Part shown: piece by piece, positions 43,588 to 64,000 of the stretch
Numbering within the stretch: position 1 is the stretch's first letter
How the letters are laid out: every line of letters begins with the position of its first letter
Assembly (NCBI RefSeq): GCF_900094595.1
Contig: NZ_FMAD01000017.1
Location: 57,177 to 121,176, forward strand
DNA length: 64,000 nucleotides
DNA from: Cupriavidus alkaliphilus
GTDB lineage: Bacteria > Pseudomonadota > Gammaproteobacteria > Burkholderiales > Burkholderiaceae
Direction: 5' to 3'
Position numbers and translations under genes: made by a program
The notes under the pieces: model-generated
Database searches by the model: none
What the model was told of the DNA's origin: nothing
The model's input: only the letters and a program-made list of their open reading frames with translations

Positions 43588-43615
43588 GCCGCCGCGTCCT
43601 GGCGGACGCGGCGGC
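43588..43615. repeat. Perfect 12-bp hairpin between fusA and tufA
   Basis: GCCGCCGCGTCC, loop TGGC, GGACGCGGCGGC. No T-run on the minus strand. Lies in the 82-bp fusA-tufA gap and may be a processing or stability element. Confidence 0.8.
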
Positions 43616-43626
43616 ATACAGCTTAT

Positions 43627-45735
<2,109 letters not shown>

Positions 45736-45795
45736 TTTAATCCTCTATTCGTCCGTGAGGCGCCGGCATCTCATGGCCCGCGCCCCTAACACAAA

Positions 45796-45827
45796 CGGGC
45801 GAGATGTGTAAAAACACAGCCCGCCCG
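45796..45827 (-). terminator. Weak terminator or attenuator between rpsG and fusA
   Basis: Minus strand CGGGCG and TGTGT arms pair with ACACA and CGCCCG, then TTTGTGTT. Interrupted stem and imperfect T-run, so probably partial attenuation. Confidence 0.4.
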
Positions 45828-45852
45828 GCAACCAACAATGTTTTCGCTCGCT

Positions 45853-46323
45853 TTAGAAGCGGAAGTGCGAGAACGCCTTGTTGGCTTCGGCCATGCGGTG
45901 CACTTCGTCGCGCTTCTTCATCGCGCCGCCACGGCCTTCAGCAGCTTCCAGCAGCTCACCTGCCAGGCGCAGCGCCATCGACTTCTCGCTGCGTTTTTTC
46001 GCGGCCTCACGCAGCCAGCGCATCGCCAATGCCAAACGACGCGACGGACGGACTTCGACCGGAACCTGATAGTTGGCGCCGCCCACGCGACGGCTCTTCA
46101 CTTCCACCACCGGCTTCACGTTGTTGATGGCAACGGAGAACACTTCGATGGGGGCCTTGCCTGCCTTCTTTTCGATCTGGTCGAACGCGCCATACACGAT
46201 GCGTTCGGCAACCGACTTCTTGCCATCCAGCATCAGCACGTTCATGAACTTGGCAACTTCAACGTTGCCGAACTTCGGATCAGGCAGAACGTCCCGCTTC
46301 GGGACTTCACGACGACGTGGCAT
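45853..46323 (-). CDS. rpsG: 30S ribosomal protein S7
   Basis: 156 residues. Nucleates the 30S head and, in E. coli, represses the str operon. [19 protein letters not shown] start, [20 protein letters not shown] and [14 protein letters not shown] are conserved. ATG 46323 with AAGGAAAG upstream; a longer frame is rejected. Preceded by a 224-bp gap after rpsL with only a short GGGCC-TTGCG-GGCCC hairpin (about 46523-46537). Confidence 0.98.
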
Positions 46324-46547
46324 CTTCTTTCCTTTAGATTCAGTTGAGAGCGCGGTCAGAGTTTCCCGCTCTCCGGCCACCAACTAGCTTGCATGCAAAG
46401 ACAGCAAATTCGCCGGGTGACCACTTACTCGACGGCACGGTTGCCAAAAAGGCGCTCCGTTGTACCGCCGCCTGGTGACAGCACCATGACTCGCGCCACA
46501 GGCTATCGTCTGTTGCTTCGGGCCTTGCGGGCCCAGGCTGCCGAAAC

Positions 46548-46925
46548 TTAGGCTGCCTTCGGACGCTTCGCGCCGTACTTCGAACGGGCCTGCTTGCGGT
46601 CCTTCACGCCTTGCAGGTCCAGCGAGCCACGGACGATGTGGTAACGCACACCCGGCAGATCCTTCACACGGCCGCCGCGGATCAGCACGACCGAGTGTTC
46701 CTGCAGGTTGTGGCCTTCACCGCCGATGTACGAAATGACTTCGAAACCGTTGGTCAGGCGCACCTTGGCGACCTTACGCAGTGCCGAGTTCGGCTTCTTC
46801 GGCGTCGTGGTGTACACGCGGGTGCACACGCCACGGCGCTGGGGGCAGTTCTCAAGCGCCGGGCTCTTGCTCTTGACGACTTCCGAGACACGCGGCTTGC
46901 GAACCAGTTGGTTGATAGTTGGCAT
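46548..46925 (-). CDS. rpsL: 30S ribosomal protein S12
   Basis: 125 residues. Decoding-centre protein. TPKKPNSALRKVAKVRLTNG and GGRVKDLPGVRYH are wild type at the lysine positions where streptomycin-resistance mutations occur. ATG 46925. First gene of the str operon, about 270 nt after its promoter. Confidence 0.98.
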   Translation of the reverse strand: MPTINQLVRKPRVSEVVKSKSPALENCPQRRGVCTRVYTTTPKKPNSALRKVAKVRLTNGFEVISYIGGEGHNLQEHSVVLIRGGRVKDLPGVRYHIVRGSLDLQGVKDRKQARSKYGAKRPKAA

Positions 46926-47202
46926 TGTTCAATCCAGCTTGGTTTTACGAAAAACGCCCCTCGCGCCGGCATGCGCCAGGCTGGAGAGGCAACTACGGGT
47001 TTTGGGCGGGAGAGGTGAGCGGGCGCTCTGGAGACGGGACTGTGCGGTAACAGCATGCCAAAGAGCGCGAGCCGGCACCCGGATCCCGCGTCTGCCGCCA
47101 CCCGTCCATGGGAAATCCAGTCCGGTAGGCTTGCCGGCAGCGACCTGAAGGCCACTTATCCGACGGGCGAGCGAAATCCAAAGCCAAAAACTCGAATCTG
47201 GC

Positions 47203-47231
47203 ATCCTAGCAGCGGAATCGTATACCGTCAA
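47203..47231 (-). promoter_or_regulatory. str operon promoter
   Basis: Minus strand TTGACG (47231-47226), 17-bp spacer, TAGGAT (47208-47203). It lies in the 355-bp gap between recQ and rpsL and is overlapped by two GTATAC palindromes (47220-47225 region and about 47235-47240). The 270-nt leader shows no other clear element to my eye. Confidence 0.75.
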
Positions 47232-47280
47232 GCCGTATACCCACCTGCATGTCCGGCCTGCAACAGGCCTTCCGTCCGGA

Positions 47281-49128
<1,848 letters not shown>

Positions 49129-49246
49129 GGACAACGGAAATGCTGGAGCCGGAAAAGCCGTAACCTTACCACTAAGGGGACCGGCCGCCGCGCCTGCGCG
49201 GCAAACTCTCCGATGTTTCTCACGAAAGGCCGCGCCGCGCGCGGAC

Positions 49247-49278
49247 AAAAAAAAGCCCGGCTGGATCAGCCGGGCTTT
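49247..49278 (-). terminator. Terminator after rpoC
   Basis: Minus strand AAGCCCGGCT, loop GATCC, AGCCGGGCTT, then eight T residues, 35 nt past the rpoC stop. It separates rpoBC from recQ. Confidence 0.93.
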
Positions 49279-49312
49279 GGTCCGCCTTGCGGCGGTAATC
49301 ACTGCAACGGGA

Positions 49313-53554
<4,242 letters not shown>

Positions 53555-53668
53555 TGCAACTCCTTGTTTCGCCACCGTCCCGGAGTCTGTCCGGATCGGC
53601 GGCATTCATTCTGTGGGAAATCCTGCACTGGTGGGTGCCGGCCGCAGCCGGCACCCGCATCGGCTCGA

Positions 53669-57775
<4,107 letters not shown>

Positions 57776-58203
57776 GGGATCTCCGAATCATCGCAGGGCT
57801 GGCTGGACCTGGCCGGACCTGAGGTGTTCAGCGACTGGGAGGGGATTTGGCGGTTGGCCGCTACCAACCTCTGGCTGACGGTGTCCGCACGCTGCGGGCG
57901 GTGTGGTCGTCGCTTCAGCGCAACGCCTGTACTCGCCCGGGGGACACCCGACCAAACTTGTCTTCTGCAGTCGGTTCAGAAGACAAACATCAGCAGCAAC
58001 CACTTAGTGTGCCACTGATGTTTGGCCTCTGCTGAATCGCCGGCAAATCGATCTTCGCCGCGAATCGCAAACATCACTTTTACTGCGTTATCGCTGTGCG
58101 GAGTGGAGACTAAAACACAATCGCACAAGCGCAAAAAGGCTGGCGCCGGGAATTTCCCTTTGCCAGCCCCATTCGCGTGCCGCAAGGGCACGCGAGTACA
58201 GCA
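57776..58203 (-). promoter_or_regulatory. rplL-rpoB intergenic control region
   Basis: 428 bp with no gene. In transcript order: an 8-bp hairpin CGCGTGCC/GGCACGCG (58194-58174), then the attenuator stem at 58138-58168 with a U-run, then a 10-bp perfect stem TTGTCTTCTG/CAGAAGACAA with a 9-nt loop at 57958-57986, which resembles the RNase III processing stem known in E. coli at this location. No clear rpoB promoter was seen. Confidence 0.6.
58132..58168 (-). terminator. Attenuator/terminator after rplL
   Basis: Minus strand GGCTGGC...GCCAGCC (58168-58138) with an inner GGGAA/TTCCC pairing, then TTTTTG. Short T-run suggests partial read-through into rpoBC, as in E. coli. Confidence 0.65.
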
Positions 58204-58578
58204 TTACTTGACGTCGACCTTGGCGCCGGCGTCTTCCAGCTTCTTCTTGGCTTCGGCAGCAGCGGCCTTGTCCACGCCTTCCTTGACGGGCTTCGGTGCG
58301 CCATCGACCAGGTCCTTGGCTTCCTTCAGGCCCAGGCCGGTGATTTCGCGAACAGCCTTAATCACGCCGACCTTGTTGGCGCCGACTTCGGCCAGGATCA
58401 CGTTGAATTCGGTCTGCTCTTCGGCAGCAGCAGCACCGGCAGCGCCCGGAGCAGCTGCCACGGCCATGGCAGCGGCCGACACGCCAAACTTCTCTTCGAA
58501 CGCCTTGACCAGGTCGTTCAGTTCCATCACGGACATCGCGCCAACGGCTTCCAGGATGTCGTCTTTGGTGATTGCCAT
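58204..58578 (-). CDS. rplL: 50S ribosomal protein L7/L12
   Basis: 124 residues. Stalk protein that recruits translation factors. N-terminal dimer helix (about 1-32), Ala/Gly hinge (about 35-52, AAAPGAAGAAAAEEQ), and C-terminal factor-binding domain with KVGVIKAVREITGLGLKEAK. ATG 58578, 69 nt after rplJ. Confidence 0.98.
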   Translation of the reverse strand: MAITKDDILEAVGAMSVMELNDLVKAFEEKFGVSAAAMAVAAAPGAAGAAAAEEQTEFNVILAEVGANKVGVIKAVREITGLGLKEAKDLVDGAPKPVKEGVDKAAAAEAKKKLEDAGAKVDVK

Positions 58579-58647
58579 TTGAAATACTCCTACTAGATTT
58601 GATTCGGTATCGGTAATGCGATCTTTCGATGCGCGGCCTGGATTGCC

Positions 58648-59169
58648 TTAGGCGCCGGCGGCTTCCGCTTCCGCGGGAGCGCCTTCTGCCTTCTTGGCGG
58701 CCAGAGCAGCCAGCAGACGGGCGAAGCCCGACACCGGTGCCTGCATCACGCCCAGCAGCTGAGCAATCAGTTCGTCGCGGCTCGGGATCGAGGCCAGCGC
58801 CTTCACGGCGGCAGCGTCGAGAACCTTGCCGTCATACGACCCGGCGCGCAGGACCAGCTTGTCGTTGGTCTTGGCGAAGTCGTTCAGAACCTTGGCCGAG
58901 GCCACTGCATCTTCGGAAATACCGTAGATCAGCGGACCGGTCATCTGCTCTGCGAGGCCTGCAAACGGCGTACCTTCGACGGCACGGCGGGCCAGCGTGT
59001 TCTTCAGAACACGCAGGTACACGCCTTGCTGGCGAGCGGCAGCACGCAGCTTGGTCAGATCGCCAACCGCAATGCCGCGATATTCGGCGACGACGATGGT
59101 CTGGGCCTTGGCGACTTGCGCCGAGACCTCAGCAACGACGGCCTTCTTATCTTCAATATTGAGTGGCAC
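58648..59169 (-). CDS. rplJ: 50S ribosomal protein L10
   Basis: 173 residues. Base of the L7/L12 stalk and repressor of its own operon. PLNIEDKKAVVAEVS start, KNTLARRAVEGTPFAGL core and the C-terminal L12-binding helix. Starts with GTG 59169 after GGAG; I saw no in-frame ATG nearby. A structured element at 59185-59223 lies just upstream. Confidence 0.97.
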   Translation of the reverse strand: MPLNIEDKKAVVAEVSAQVAKAQTIVVAEYRGIAVGDLTKLRAAARQQGVYLRVLKNTLARRAVEGTPFAGLAEQMTGPLIYGISEDAVASAKVLNDFAKTNDKLVLRAGSYDGKVLDAAAVKALASIPSRDELIAQLLGVMQAPVSGFARLLAALAAKKAEGAPAEAEAAGA

Positions 59170-59184
59170 GGTTAAGCTCCAAAA

Positions 59185-59223
59185 TGACGCTGGGTCTCCG
59201 GCAATACCGGAGCCTTCACGTCA
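59185..59223 (-). promoter_or_regulatory. Candidate L10 leader structure in front of rplJ
   Basis: Outer stem TGACG/CGTCA closes an inner GGCTCCGG/CCGGAG(A)CC stem with a bulge, on the minus strand, ending 16 nt before the GTG. Location and nested-stem shape fit the L10 autoregulatory leader. The remaining part of the 408-bp rplA-rplJ gap (59224-59577) shows no clear gene or promoter. Confidence 0.5.
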
Positions 59224-59577
59224 GCACAAACGAACGGCGTCCGATTGGCCCGAATCATCCGGGTCGAGGCCCGGCTTCATCAATCCCTTCGGGTGCGCCA
59301 TCTGCGCTGGCTGGCCGGAAGACGTCGCTCAGGCTTGGAAGCCTTCGCGCACGTTCCGACCGATTAAGCCCTTTCCGCAACACTGCCGCGGACAAGGACA
59401 CCAGCGGTCTTTGATAACCAGCGGTGCCTGCCGATACTTGCGCATCAGGCGGGCACCACTGCCCAAAGCCATGCTCCATTCCTTGCGGTCCGGAGACGAC
59501 CCTCGCCATTGGCCAGGGTCTTCAATTCTTCTTGCCGACCGGTGTTATCGGGTGCCGGGCAGCAATTTGCCGTCAGC

Positions 59578-60273
59578 TCAGGCAGCCAGCGTAGCCTGGT
59601 CGACACGCACGCCAACGCCCATGGTCGACGAGACCGCGACCTTGCGCAGGTACACGCCCTTGCTGGTGGCCGGCTTGGCCTTGACCAGCGCGTCCAGCAG
59701 CGCGGCCAGGTTGCTCTTCAGCGCGGCGTCTTCGAACGAACGGCGGCCGATGGTGGCGTGGATGATACCGGCCTTGTCGACACGGAACTGGACCTGACCG
59801 GCCTTGGCGTTCTTCACGGCCTGGGCCACGTCGGGGGTCACGGTACCGACCTTCGGGTTCGGCATCAGGCCGCGCGGGCCCAGGATCTGGCCCAGCGTAC
59901 CGACGATACGCATCGTGTCCGGCGAGGCGATCACGACGTCGAAGTTCAGGTTGCCGGCCTTGACTTGCTCAGCCAGGTCTTCCATGCCGACGATGTCGGC
60001 ACCGGCGGCCTTGGCGGCCTCGGCCTTGTCGCCCTGGGCGAACACGGCCACGCGCACCGACTTGCCGGTACCGGCAGGCAGCACCACAGAACCACGCACC
60101 ACCTGGTCCGACTTCTTGGCGTCGATGCCCAGTTGCACGGCCACGTCGATCGACTCGTCGAACTTCGCCGAGGCGCAGCCCTTCACCAGGCCCAGGGCCT
60201 CGTCGATCGGGTAGAACTTGGTACGCTCGATCTTCGCCTTGTTGGCGGCGACGCGCTTGGAAACCTTAGCCAT
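59578..60273 (-). CDS. rplA: 50S ribosomal protein L1
   Basis: 231 residues. Mobile L1 stalk protein; in E. coli also represses rplK-rpl[24 protein letters not shown] start and the GVDAKK-type, [14 protein letters not shown] core. ATG 60273 touches the rplK stop (60274). Followed by the 408-bp rplJ leader gap. Confidence 0.98.
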
Positions 60274-60705
60274 TTACAGACCCTCCACGGTGATGCCCAT
60301 CGAACGAGCCGAACCGGCGATGGTACGCACGGCGGCGTCCAGGTCGGCGGCGGTCAGGTCAGCGTTCTTGGCCTTGGCGATTTCTTCAGCCTGGGCGCGG
60401 GTGATCTTGCCAACCTTGTCGGTGTGCGGCTTCGGCGAACCCTTGGTGATGCCGGCTGCCTTCTTGATCAGCACGGTCGCCGGCGGCGACTTCATCACGA
60501 AGGTGAAGCTCTTGTCGGCGAAGGCGGTAATCACCACCGGCACCGGCAGACCGGGTTCCATACCCTGGGTCTGGGCGTTGAACGCCTTGCAGAACTCCAT
60601 GATGTTCAGACCACGCTGACCCAGTGCGGGACCAACGGGCGGGGAGGGATTTGCCTTACCAGCCGGAATCTGCAGCTTGATAAAGCCAATGATCTTCTTG
60701 GCCAT
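60274..60705 (-). CDS. rplK: 50S ribosomal protein L11
   Basis: 143 residues. GTPase-centre protein and thiopeptide site. [20 protein letters not shown] and [19 protein letters not shown] are conserved. ATG 60705. Preceded by a 162-bp gap after nusG with a GGCAG/GCTGCC-type hairpin (about 60810-60832) and no clear terminator. Confidence 0.98.
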
Positions 60706-60867
60706 TTCTACTCCAATCCGGACCGCTCCACACGGGGAAGACGATCCTGTTGAGTCGTAACGCGCTGTCGCCGCACCGATGGCACGGCCTCACGCTCCTC
60801 TTTGGCAGCGCCCTGGGGCACTGCCGTTGCCGGTTGCCTGCCTTTCGGCCGACGACCGGCAAATTCC

Positions 60868-61449
60868 TTAAACCTTCTCGACCTGGCCGAACTCGAGCTC
60901 GACCGGCGTGGCACGTCCGAAGATGGTGACCGAGACGCGCAGGCGCGACTTCTCGTAGTTGACCTCTTCCACGTTGCCGTTGAAGTCGGTGAACGGGCCG
61001 TCCTTGACGCGCACCATTTCGCCCACTTCGAACAGCGTCTTGGGACGCGGCTTCTCGACCCCTTCCTGCATCTGGGTCATGATCTTGTCGACTTCGCGCT
61101 GCGAAATCGGACTCGGGCGATTGCGGGCGCCGCCCACGAAACCGGTAACCTTGCTGGTGTTCTTCACCAGGTGCCAGGTCTCGTCGGTCATTTCCATTTC
61201 CACCAGCACGTAGCCGGGGAAGAAACGACGCTCGGTGACCGACTTGTGGCCACCCTTGATTTCCACGACTTCTTCGGACGGCACCAGGATGCGGCCAAAC
61301 TTGTCCTGCATCTCGGCGCGCTCGATGCGCTCCTGCAGCGCGCGTTGCACGCTTTTCTCCATGCCGGAGTAGGCATGCACCACATACCAGCGCTTCTTCG
61401 ACGAAGGCGATTCTTGCGCGGTGGTTTCCTGCTGGGCGTTATCCGTCAT
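60868..61449 (-). CDS. nusG: Transcription termination/antitermination protein NusG
   Basis: 193 residues. NGN domain (about 20-125) with KRWYVVHAYSGMEKSVQRAL, and KOW domain near the C-terminus (about 140-190) with VGEMVRVKDGPFTDFNG. It binds the RNA polymerase clamp and Rho or S10. ATG 61449. Ten nt after secE. Confidence 0.98.
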   Translation of the reverse strand: MTDNAQQETTAQESPSSKKRWYVVHAYSGMEKSVQRALQERIERAEMQDKFGRILVPSEEVVEIKGGHKSVTERRFFPGYVLVEMEMTDETWHLVKNTSKVTGFVGGARNRPSPISQREVDKIMTQMQEGVEKPRPKTLFEVGEMVRVKDGPFTDFNGNVEEVNYEKSRLRVSVTIFGRATPVELEFGQVEKV

Positions 61450-61459
61450 GTGCTACCTC

Positions 61460-61840
61460 TTATTTCCAGCCCAGCACGAGCGAGAACACGACCCACTCGA
61501 TGAGCTTGTCCGCCGACCACAGGAACAAGGCCATGACGACGACGAAGACAAAGACCAGTCCCGTCATCTGCCCGGCTTCCTTGCGCGTCGGCCAGACGAC
61601 CTTGCGAACTTCCCGATACGATTCCTTGGCGAACCCGATAAAGTCCTTGCCCGGTGCCGACACCAGCGCAACCACGATACCCAGTGCAATACCACCGAAC
61701 AGTGCGGCGCCACGTACATAAGACGGTTGCTGTGCCAGTGCATAGAAACCGATGACGCCCGCCACCACCAGCAGCACCGCGACGCCAAGCATCCACTTGC
61801 CGCTGCTGGCATTCACGGTTTCAACATTGGGATTGGCCAT
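61460..61840 (-). CDS. secE: Preprotein translocase subunit SecE
   Basis: 126 residues. Three transmembrane helices (about 18-36, 42-60, 92-115), with the conserved amphipathic SYREVRKVVWPTRKEAGQMT segment ahead of the last helix, as in the long proteobacterial SecE. Partner of SecY (25858-27201). ATG 61840 begins MANPNVE. Directly downstream of tRNA-Trp. Confidence 0.97.
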   Translation of the reverse strand: MANPNVETVNASSGKWMLGVAVLLVVAGVIGFYALAQQPSYVRGAALFGGIALGIVVALVSAPGKDFIGFAKESYREVRKVVWPTRKEAGQMTGLVFVFVVVMALFLWSADKLIEWVVFSLVLGWK

Positions 61841-61899
61841 GTTTCGCAAACGAGACTAAGCCGCGTCACGATTGTTCCTCGCGACGCGGCTGATTGATT

Positions 61900-61975
61900 T
61901 GGCAGGGGCAGAGGGAATCGAACCCCCAACCTTCGGTTTTGGAGACCGACGCTCTGCCAGTTGAGCTATACCCCT
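61900..61975 (-). tRNA. tRNA-Trp (CCA anticodon)
   Basis: 76 nt including encoded CCA. Acceptor AGGGGTA pairs with TGCCCCT. Anticodon loop CTCCAAA gives CCA. T loop GGTTCGATTCC. Between tufB and secE. Confidence 0.97.
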
Positions 61976-62018
61976 AAAACAACTTCGGGGTCGACGCTTG
62001 CGCCAACCCCTCTGGCAA

Positions 62019-62046
62019 CGAATGCGGCCGGTTGGTGCCGCATTCG
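62019..62046. repeat. 10-bp hairpin between tufB and tRNA-Trp
   Basis: CGAATGCGGC/GCCGCATTCG with an 8-nt loop, right after the tufB stop; no T-run. May separate the tufB mRNA 3' end from tRNA processing. Confidence 0.7.
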
Positions 62047-62058
62047 CTATCGAACAGC

Positions 62059-63249
62059 TTAGTCGAGGATCTTTGCCACGACGCCGGCGCCGACGGTACG
62101 GCCACCTTCGCGGATAGCGAAGCGCAGGCCTTCTTCCATGGCGATCGGGGCGATCAGCTTGACGGTGATCGACACGTTGTCACCCGGCATGACCATTTCC
62201 TTGTCCGCCGGCAGCTCGATCGAGCCAGTCACGTCGGTGGTACGGAAGTAGAACTGCGGGCGGTAGTTGTTGAAGAACGGGGTGTGACGGCCGCCTTCGT
62301 CCTTCGACAGGATGTACACCTCGCCGGTGAAGTGGGTGTGCGGCTTGATCGAACCCGGCTTGCACAGCACCTGGCCGCGCTCGACGTCTTCACGCTTGGT
62401 GCCGCGCAGCAGCAGACCGACGTTGTCGCCAGCCTGGCCCTGGTCCAGCAGCTTGCGGAACATTTCCACGCCGGTGCAGGTGGTCTTCACGGTCGGCTTG
62501 ATACCGACGATTTCGATTTCCTCGCCGACCTTGATCACGCCGCGCTCGATACGGCCGGTCACCACGGTGCCGCGACCCGAGATCGAGAACACGTCTTCCA
62601 CCGGCATCAGGAAGGTACCGTCAACGGCACGCTCCGGCGTCGGGATGTAGGTGTCCAGCGCGTCGGCCAGGCGCATGATGGCTTCTTCGCCCAGGTCGCC
62701 CTTGTCGCCTTCCAGTGCCAGCTTGGCCGAACCCTTGATGATCGGGGTGTCGTCGCCGGGGAACTCGTACTTCGACAGCAGCTCGCGCACTTCCATCTCG
62801 ACCAGCTCGAGCAGTTCGGCGTCGTCCACCATGTCGCACTTGTTCAGGAACACGATGATGTACGGCACGCCGACCTGGCGGGCCAGCAGGATGTGCTCGC
62901 GGGTCTGCGGCATCGGGCCGTCAGCGGCCGAGCACACCAGGATCGCGCCGTCCATCTGGGCGGCACCCGTGATCATGTTCTTCACGTAGTCGGCGTGGCC
63001 CGGGCAGTCAACGTGCGCGTAGTGGCGGTTGGCCGTCTCGTATTCGACGTGGGCGGTATTGATGGTAATACCGCGGGCCTTTTCTTCCGGCGCTGCGTCG
63101 ATTTCGTCGTACTTCTTGGCCGCACCACCGAACTTCGCTGCCAGCACCGTGGCGATCGCTGCGGTCAGCGTGGTCTTGCCATGGTCAACGTGACCAATCG
63201 TACCAACGTTCACGTGCGGCTTGGTCCGCTCGAACTTTTCCTTTGCCAT
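62059..63249 (-). CDS. tufB: Elongation factor Tu (copy B)
   Basis: 396 residues, same protein as tufA. The coding DNA differs from tufA by one base that I can find (62899 G versus 43194 A), while flanks diverge at once outside the frame. ATG 63249. Lies in the classical tRNA-tufB operon: tRNA-Tyr, -Gly, -Thr upstream and tRNA-Trp, secE, nusG downstream. Confidence 0.99.
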   Translation of the reverse strand: MAKEKFERTKPHVNVGTIGHVDHGKTTLTAAIATVLAAKFGGAAKKYDEIDAAPEEKARGITINTAHVEYETANRHYAHVDCPGHADYVKNMITGAAQMDGAILVCSAADGPMPQTREHILLARQVGVPYIIVFLNKCDMVDDAELLELVEMEVRELLSKYEFPGDDTPIIKGSAKLALEGDKGDLGEEAIMRLADALDTYIPTPERAVDGTFLMPVEDVFSISGRGTVVTGRIERGVIKVGEEIEIVGIKPTVKTTCTGVEMFRKLLDQGQAGDNVGLLLRGTKREDVERGQVLCKPGSIKPHTHFTGEVYILSKDEGGRHTPFFNNYRPQFYFRTTDVTGSIELPADKEMVMPGDNVSITVKLIAPIAMEEGLRFAIREGGRTVGAGVVAKILD

Positions 63250-63294
63250 TTCGCGACTCCTGTCTCGGTAGCGATATTGCCAGTGCGTGGTATT

Positions 63295-63369
<75 letters not shown>

Positions 63370-63408
63370 GAAACTAGACGTACTACTTTATGACAGCAAC
63401 CGCGCGAC

Positions 63409-63482
63409 TGGAGCGGGTGAAGGGAATCGAACCCTCGTCGTAAGCTTGGAAGGCTTCTGCTCTACCATTGAGCTACACCCGC
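63409..63482 (-). tRNA. tRNA-Gly (TCC anticodon)
   Basis: 74 nt with encoded CCA. Acceptor GCGGGTG/CACCCGC, anticodon loop CTTCCAA gives TCC, T loop GGTTCGATTCC. Between tRNA-Tyr and tRNA-Thr. Confidence 0.96.
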
Positions 63483-63533
63483 CTGGGTCTTTCCTGCTTC
63501 TTCACCGGCATTGCCGGCTGCTGCCTTGCATTC

Positions 63534-63619
63534 TGGTGGAGAGGGCTGGATTCGAACCAGCGTAGGCGTAAGCCAACAGATTTACAGTCTGCCCCCTTTA
63601 GCCACTCGGGCACCTCTCC
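63534..63619 (-). tRNA. tRNA-Tyr (GTA anticodon)
   Basis: 86 nt with encoded CCA and a long variable arm typical of class II. Acceptor GGAGAGG/CCTCTCC, anticodon loop CTGTAAA gives GTA. First gene of the operon, 8 nt after the predicted start site. Confidence 0.96.
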
Positions 63620-63633
63620 GCAGAGAACTATCG

Positions 63634-63662
63634 ATTATGGGCTTCCTCGCCGCTCCTGTCAA
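63634..63662 (-). promoter_or_regulatory. Promoter of the tRNA-tufB operon
   Basis: Minus strand TTGACA (63662-63657), 17-bp spacer, CATAAT (63639-63634), the best sigma-70 match in the window. Predicted start near 63627, just ahead of tRNA-Tyr. The 200-bp stretch 63663-63865 upstream of it holds a CCCTATAGGG palindrome (63776-63785) and no gene. Confidence 0.88.
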
Positions 63663-63865
63663 GCACTTTCCGTTGCGGATGCTGTGCTGCCAAGGAATCT
63701 GGAGGGCGTTCCGGCGTGGCGTCTGGCGCTGCCTGACCGCTCCCACAAGCGCAGTTTAGATTTCTGCGTTCTCACCCTATAGGGGCTTCGTAGAGCGGCT
63801 CCTGGCGGCTCTGGAGCGGCCAGGCGGAGCTGCTCAGCGCCGTTTCGAACGGACGACGGAAAAGC

Positions 63866-63901
63866 AAAAACCCCTCGCAGCACACGCTGTCGAGGGGTTT
63901 T
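63866..63901 (-). terminator. Terminator of the rRNA operon
   Basis: Minus strand CCCCTCG/CGAGGGG with an inner CAGC/GCTG stem and flanking A/T runs, 11 nt past the 5S 3' end. Confidence 0.93.
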
Positions 63902-63911
63902 GCAGGATAAG

Positions 63912-64000
63912 AGCCTGGCGATGACCTACTTTCACACGGGAATCCGCACTATCATCGGCGCGGAGCTGTTTCACGGTCCTGTTCGGGATGGGAAGGGGTG
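63912..64000 (-). rRNA. rrf: 5S ribosomal RNA, 3' part
   Basis: 89 nt of the 3' portion; the gene continues past the right edge. CATCCCGAACAGG, GCGCCGATGATAGTGC and GAAAGTAGG-type segments match 5S structure, ending GCCAGGC. 16S and 23S are outside the window. Confidence 0.92.

Noticed and set aside
46548..46925. Streptomycin-resistance change in rpsL
   Set aside because: Both key lysine positions are wild type.

Overview
The window reads as chromosomal core sequence of a GC-rich betaproteobacterium of the family Burkholderiaceae, most likely Cupriavidus or a close Ralstonia relative. This is inferred from gene order (pilMNOP divergent from mrcA; cyaY/lptM/lysA; resB-ccsB with cytochrome c4; engB-hemB; the rrn-tRNA-tufB-secE-nusG-rpl-rpoBC-str-S10-spc-alpha block) and from the protein sequences. 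No database search was possible, so the genus is an inference.

Layout. Positions 1-2810 (minus) hold the type IV pilus genes pilM, pilN, pilO and the 5' part of pilP. Divergent from them is mrcA (PBP1A, 3196-5571). Positions 5651-21930 carry housekeeping and envelope genes: cyaY, lptM, lysA, the MsrPQ methionine-sulfoxide repair system, a lipoprotein/ECF sigma/anti-sigma operon, the System II cytochrome c maturation pair resB-ccsB, cytochrome c4, engB, hemB, a CorA-type transporter, dsbD and cutA. The 264-bp gap between engB and hemB contains what looks like an unannotated minus-strand small RNA: four consecutive hairpins, one with a CU-rich loop, ending in a strong intrinsic terminator.

From 22056 to the right edge almost everything is on the minus strand and forms one translation/transcription superregion. 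Read in the direction of transcription (right to left) it runs: 5S rRNA end, tRNA-Tyr, tRNA-Gly, tRNA-Thr, tufB, tRNA-Trp, secE, nusG, rplK, rplA, rplJ, rplL, rpoB, rpoC, recQ, rpsL, rpsG, fusA, tufA, rpsJ, [insert], rplC, rplD, rplW, rplB, rpsS, rplV, rpsC, rplP, rpmC, rpsQ, rplN, rplX, rplE, rpsN, rpsH, rplF, rplR, rpsE, rpmD, rplO, secY, infA, rpmJ, rpsM, rpsK, rpsD, rpoA, rplQ. Near-consensus sigma-70 promoters are visible in front of the tRNA-tufB operon, rpsL (str), rplC (truncated S10 operon) and rplN (spc).

The most unusual feature is the insert at about 36.7-41.9 kb. It carries a five-gene catabolic cluster: a StyA-like FAD monooxygenase, a flavin reductase, a short-chain dehydrogenase, a dienelactone hydrolase fused to an NTF2/SnoaL-like domain, and a divergent AraC-type activator. 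It separates rpsJ from rplC, which are normally adjacent. rpsJ is now followed by its own bidirectional terminator, and rplC has acquired or retained its own promoter and a structured leader. The cluster looks like a two-component flavin monooxygenase pathway for an aromatic or vinyl substrate that I cannot identify. Several perfect intercistronic hairpins (fusA-tufA, tufA-rpsJ, rpsD-rpoA, rplL-rpoB, tufB-tRNA-Trp) also punctuate the ribosomal operons.
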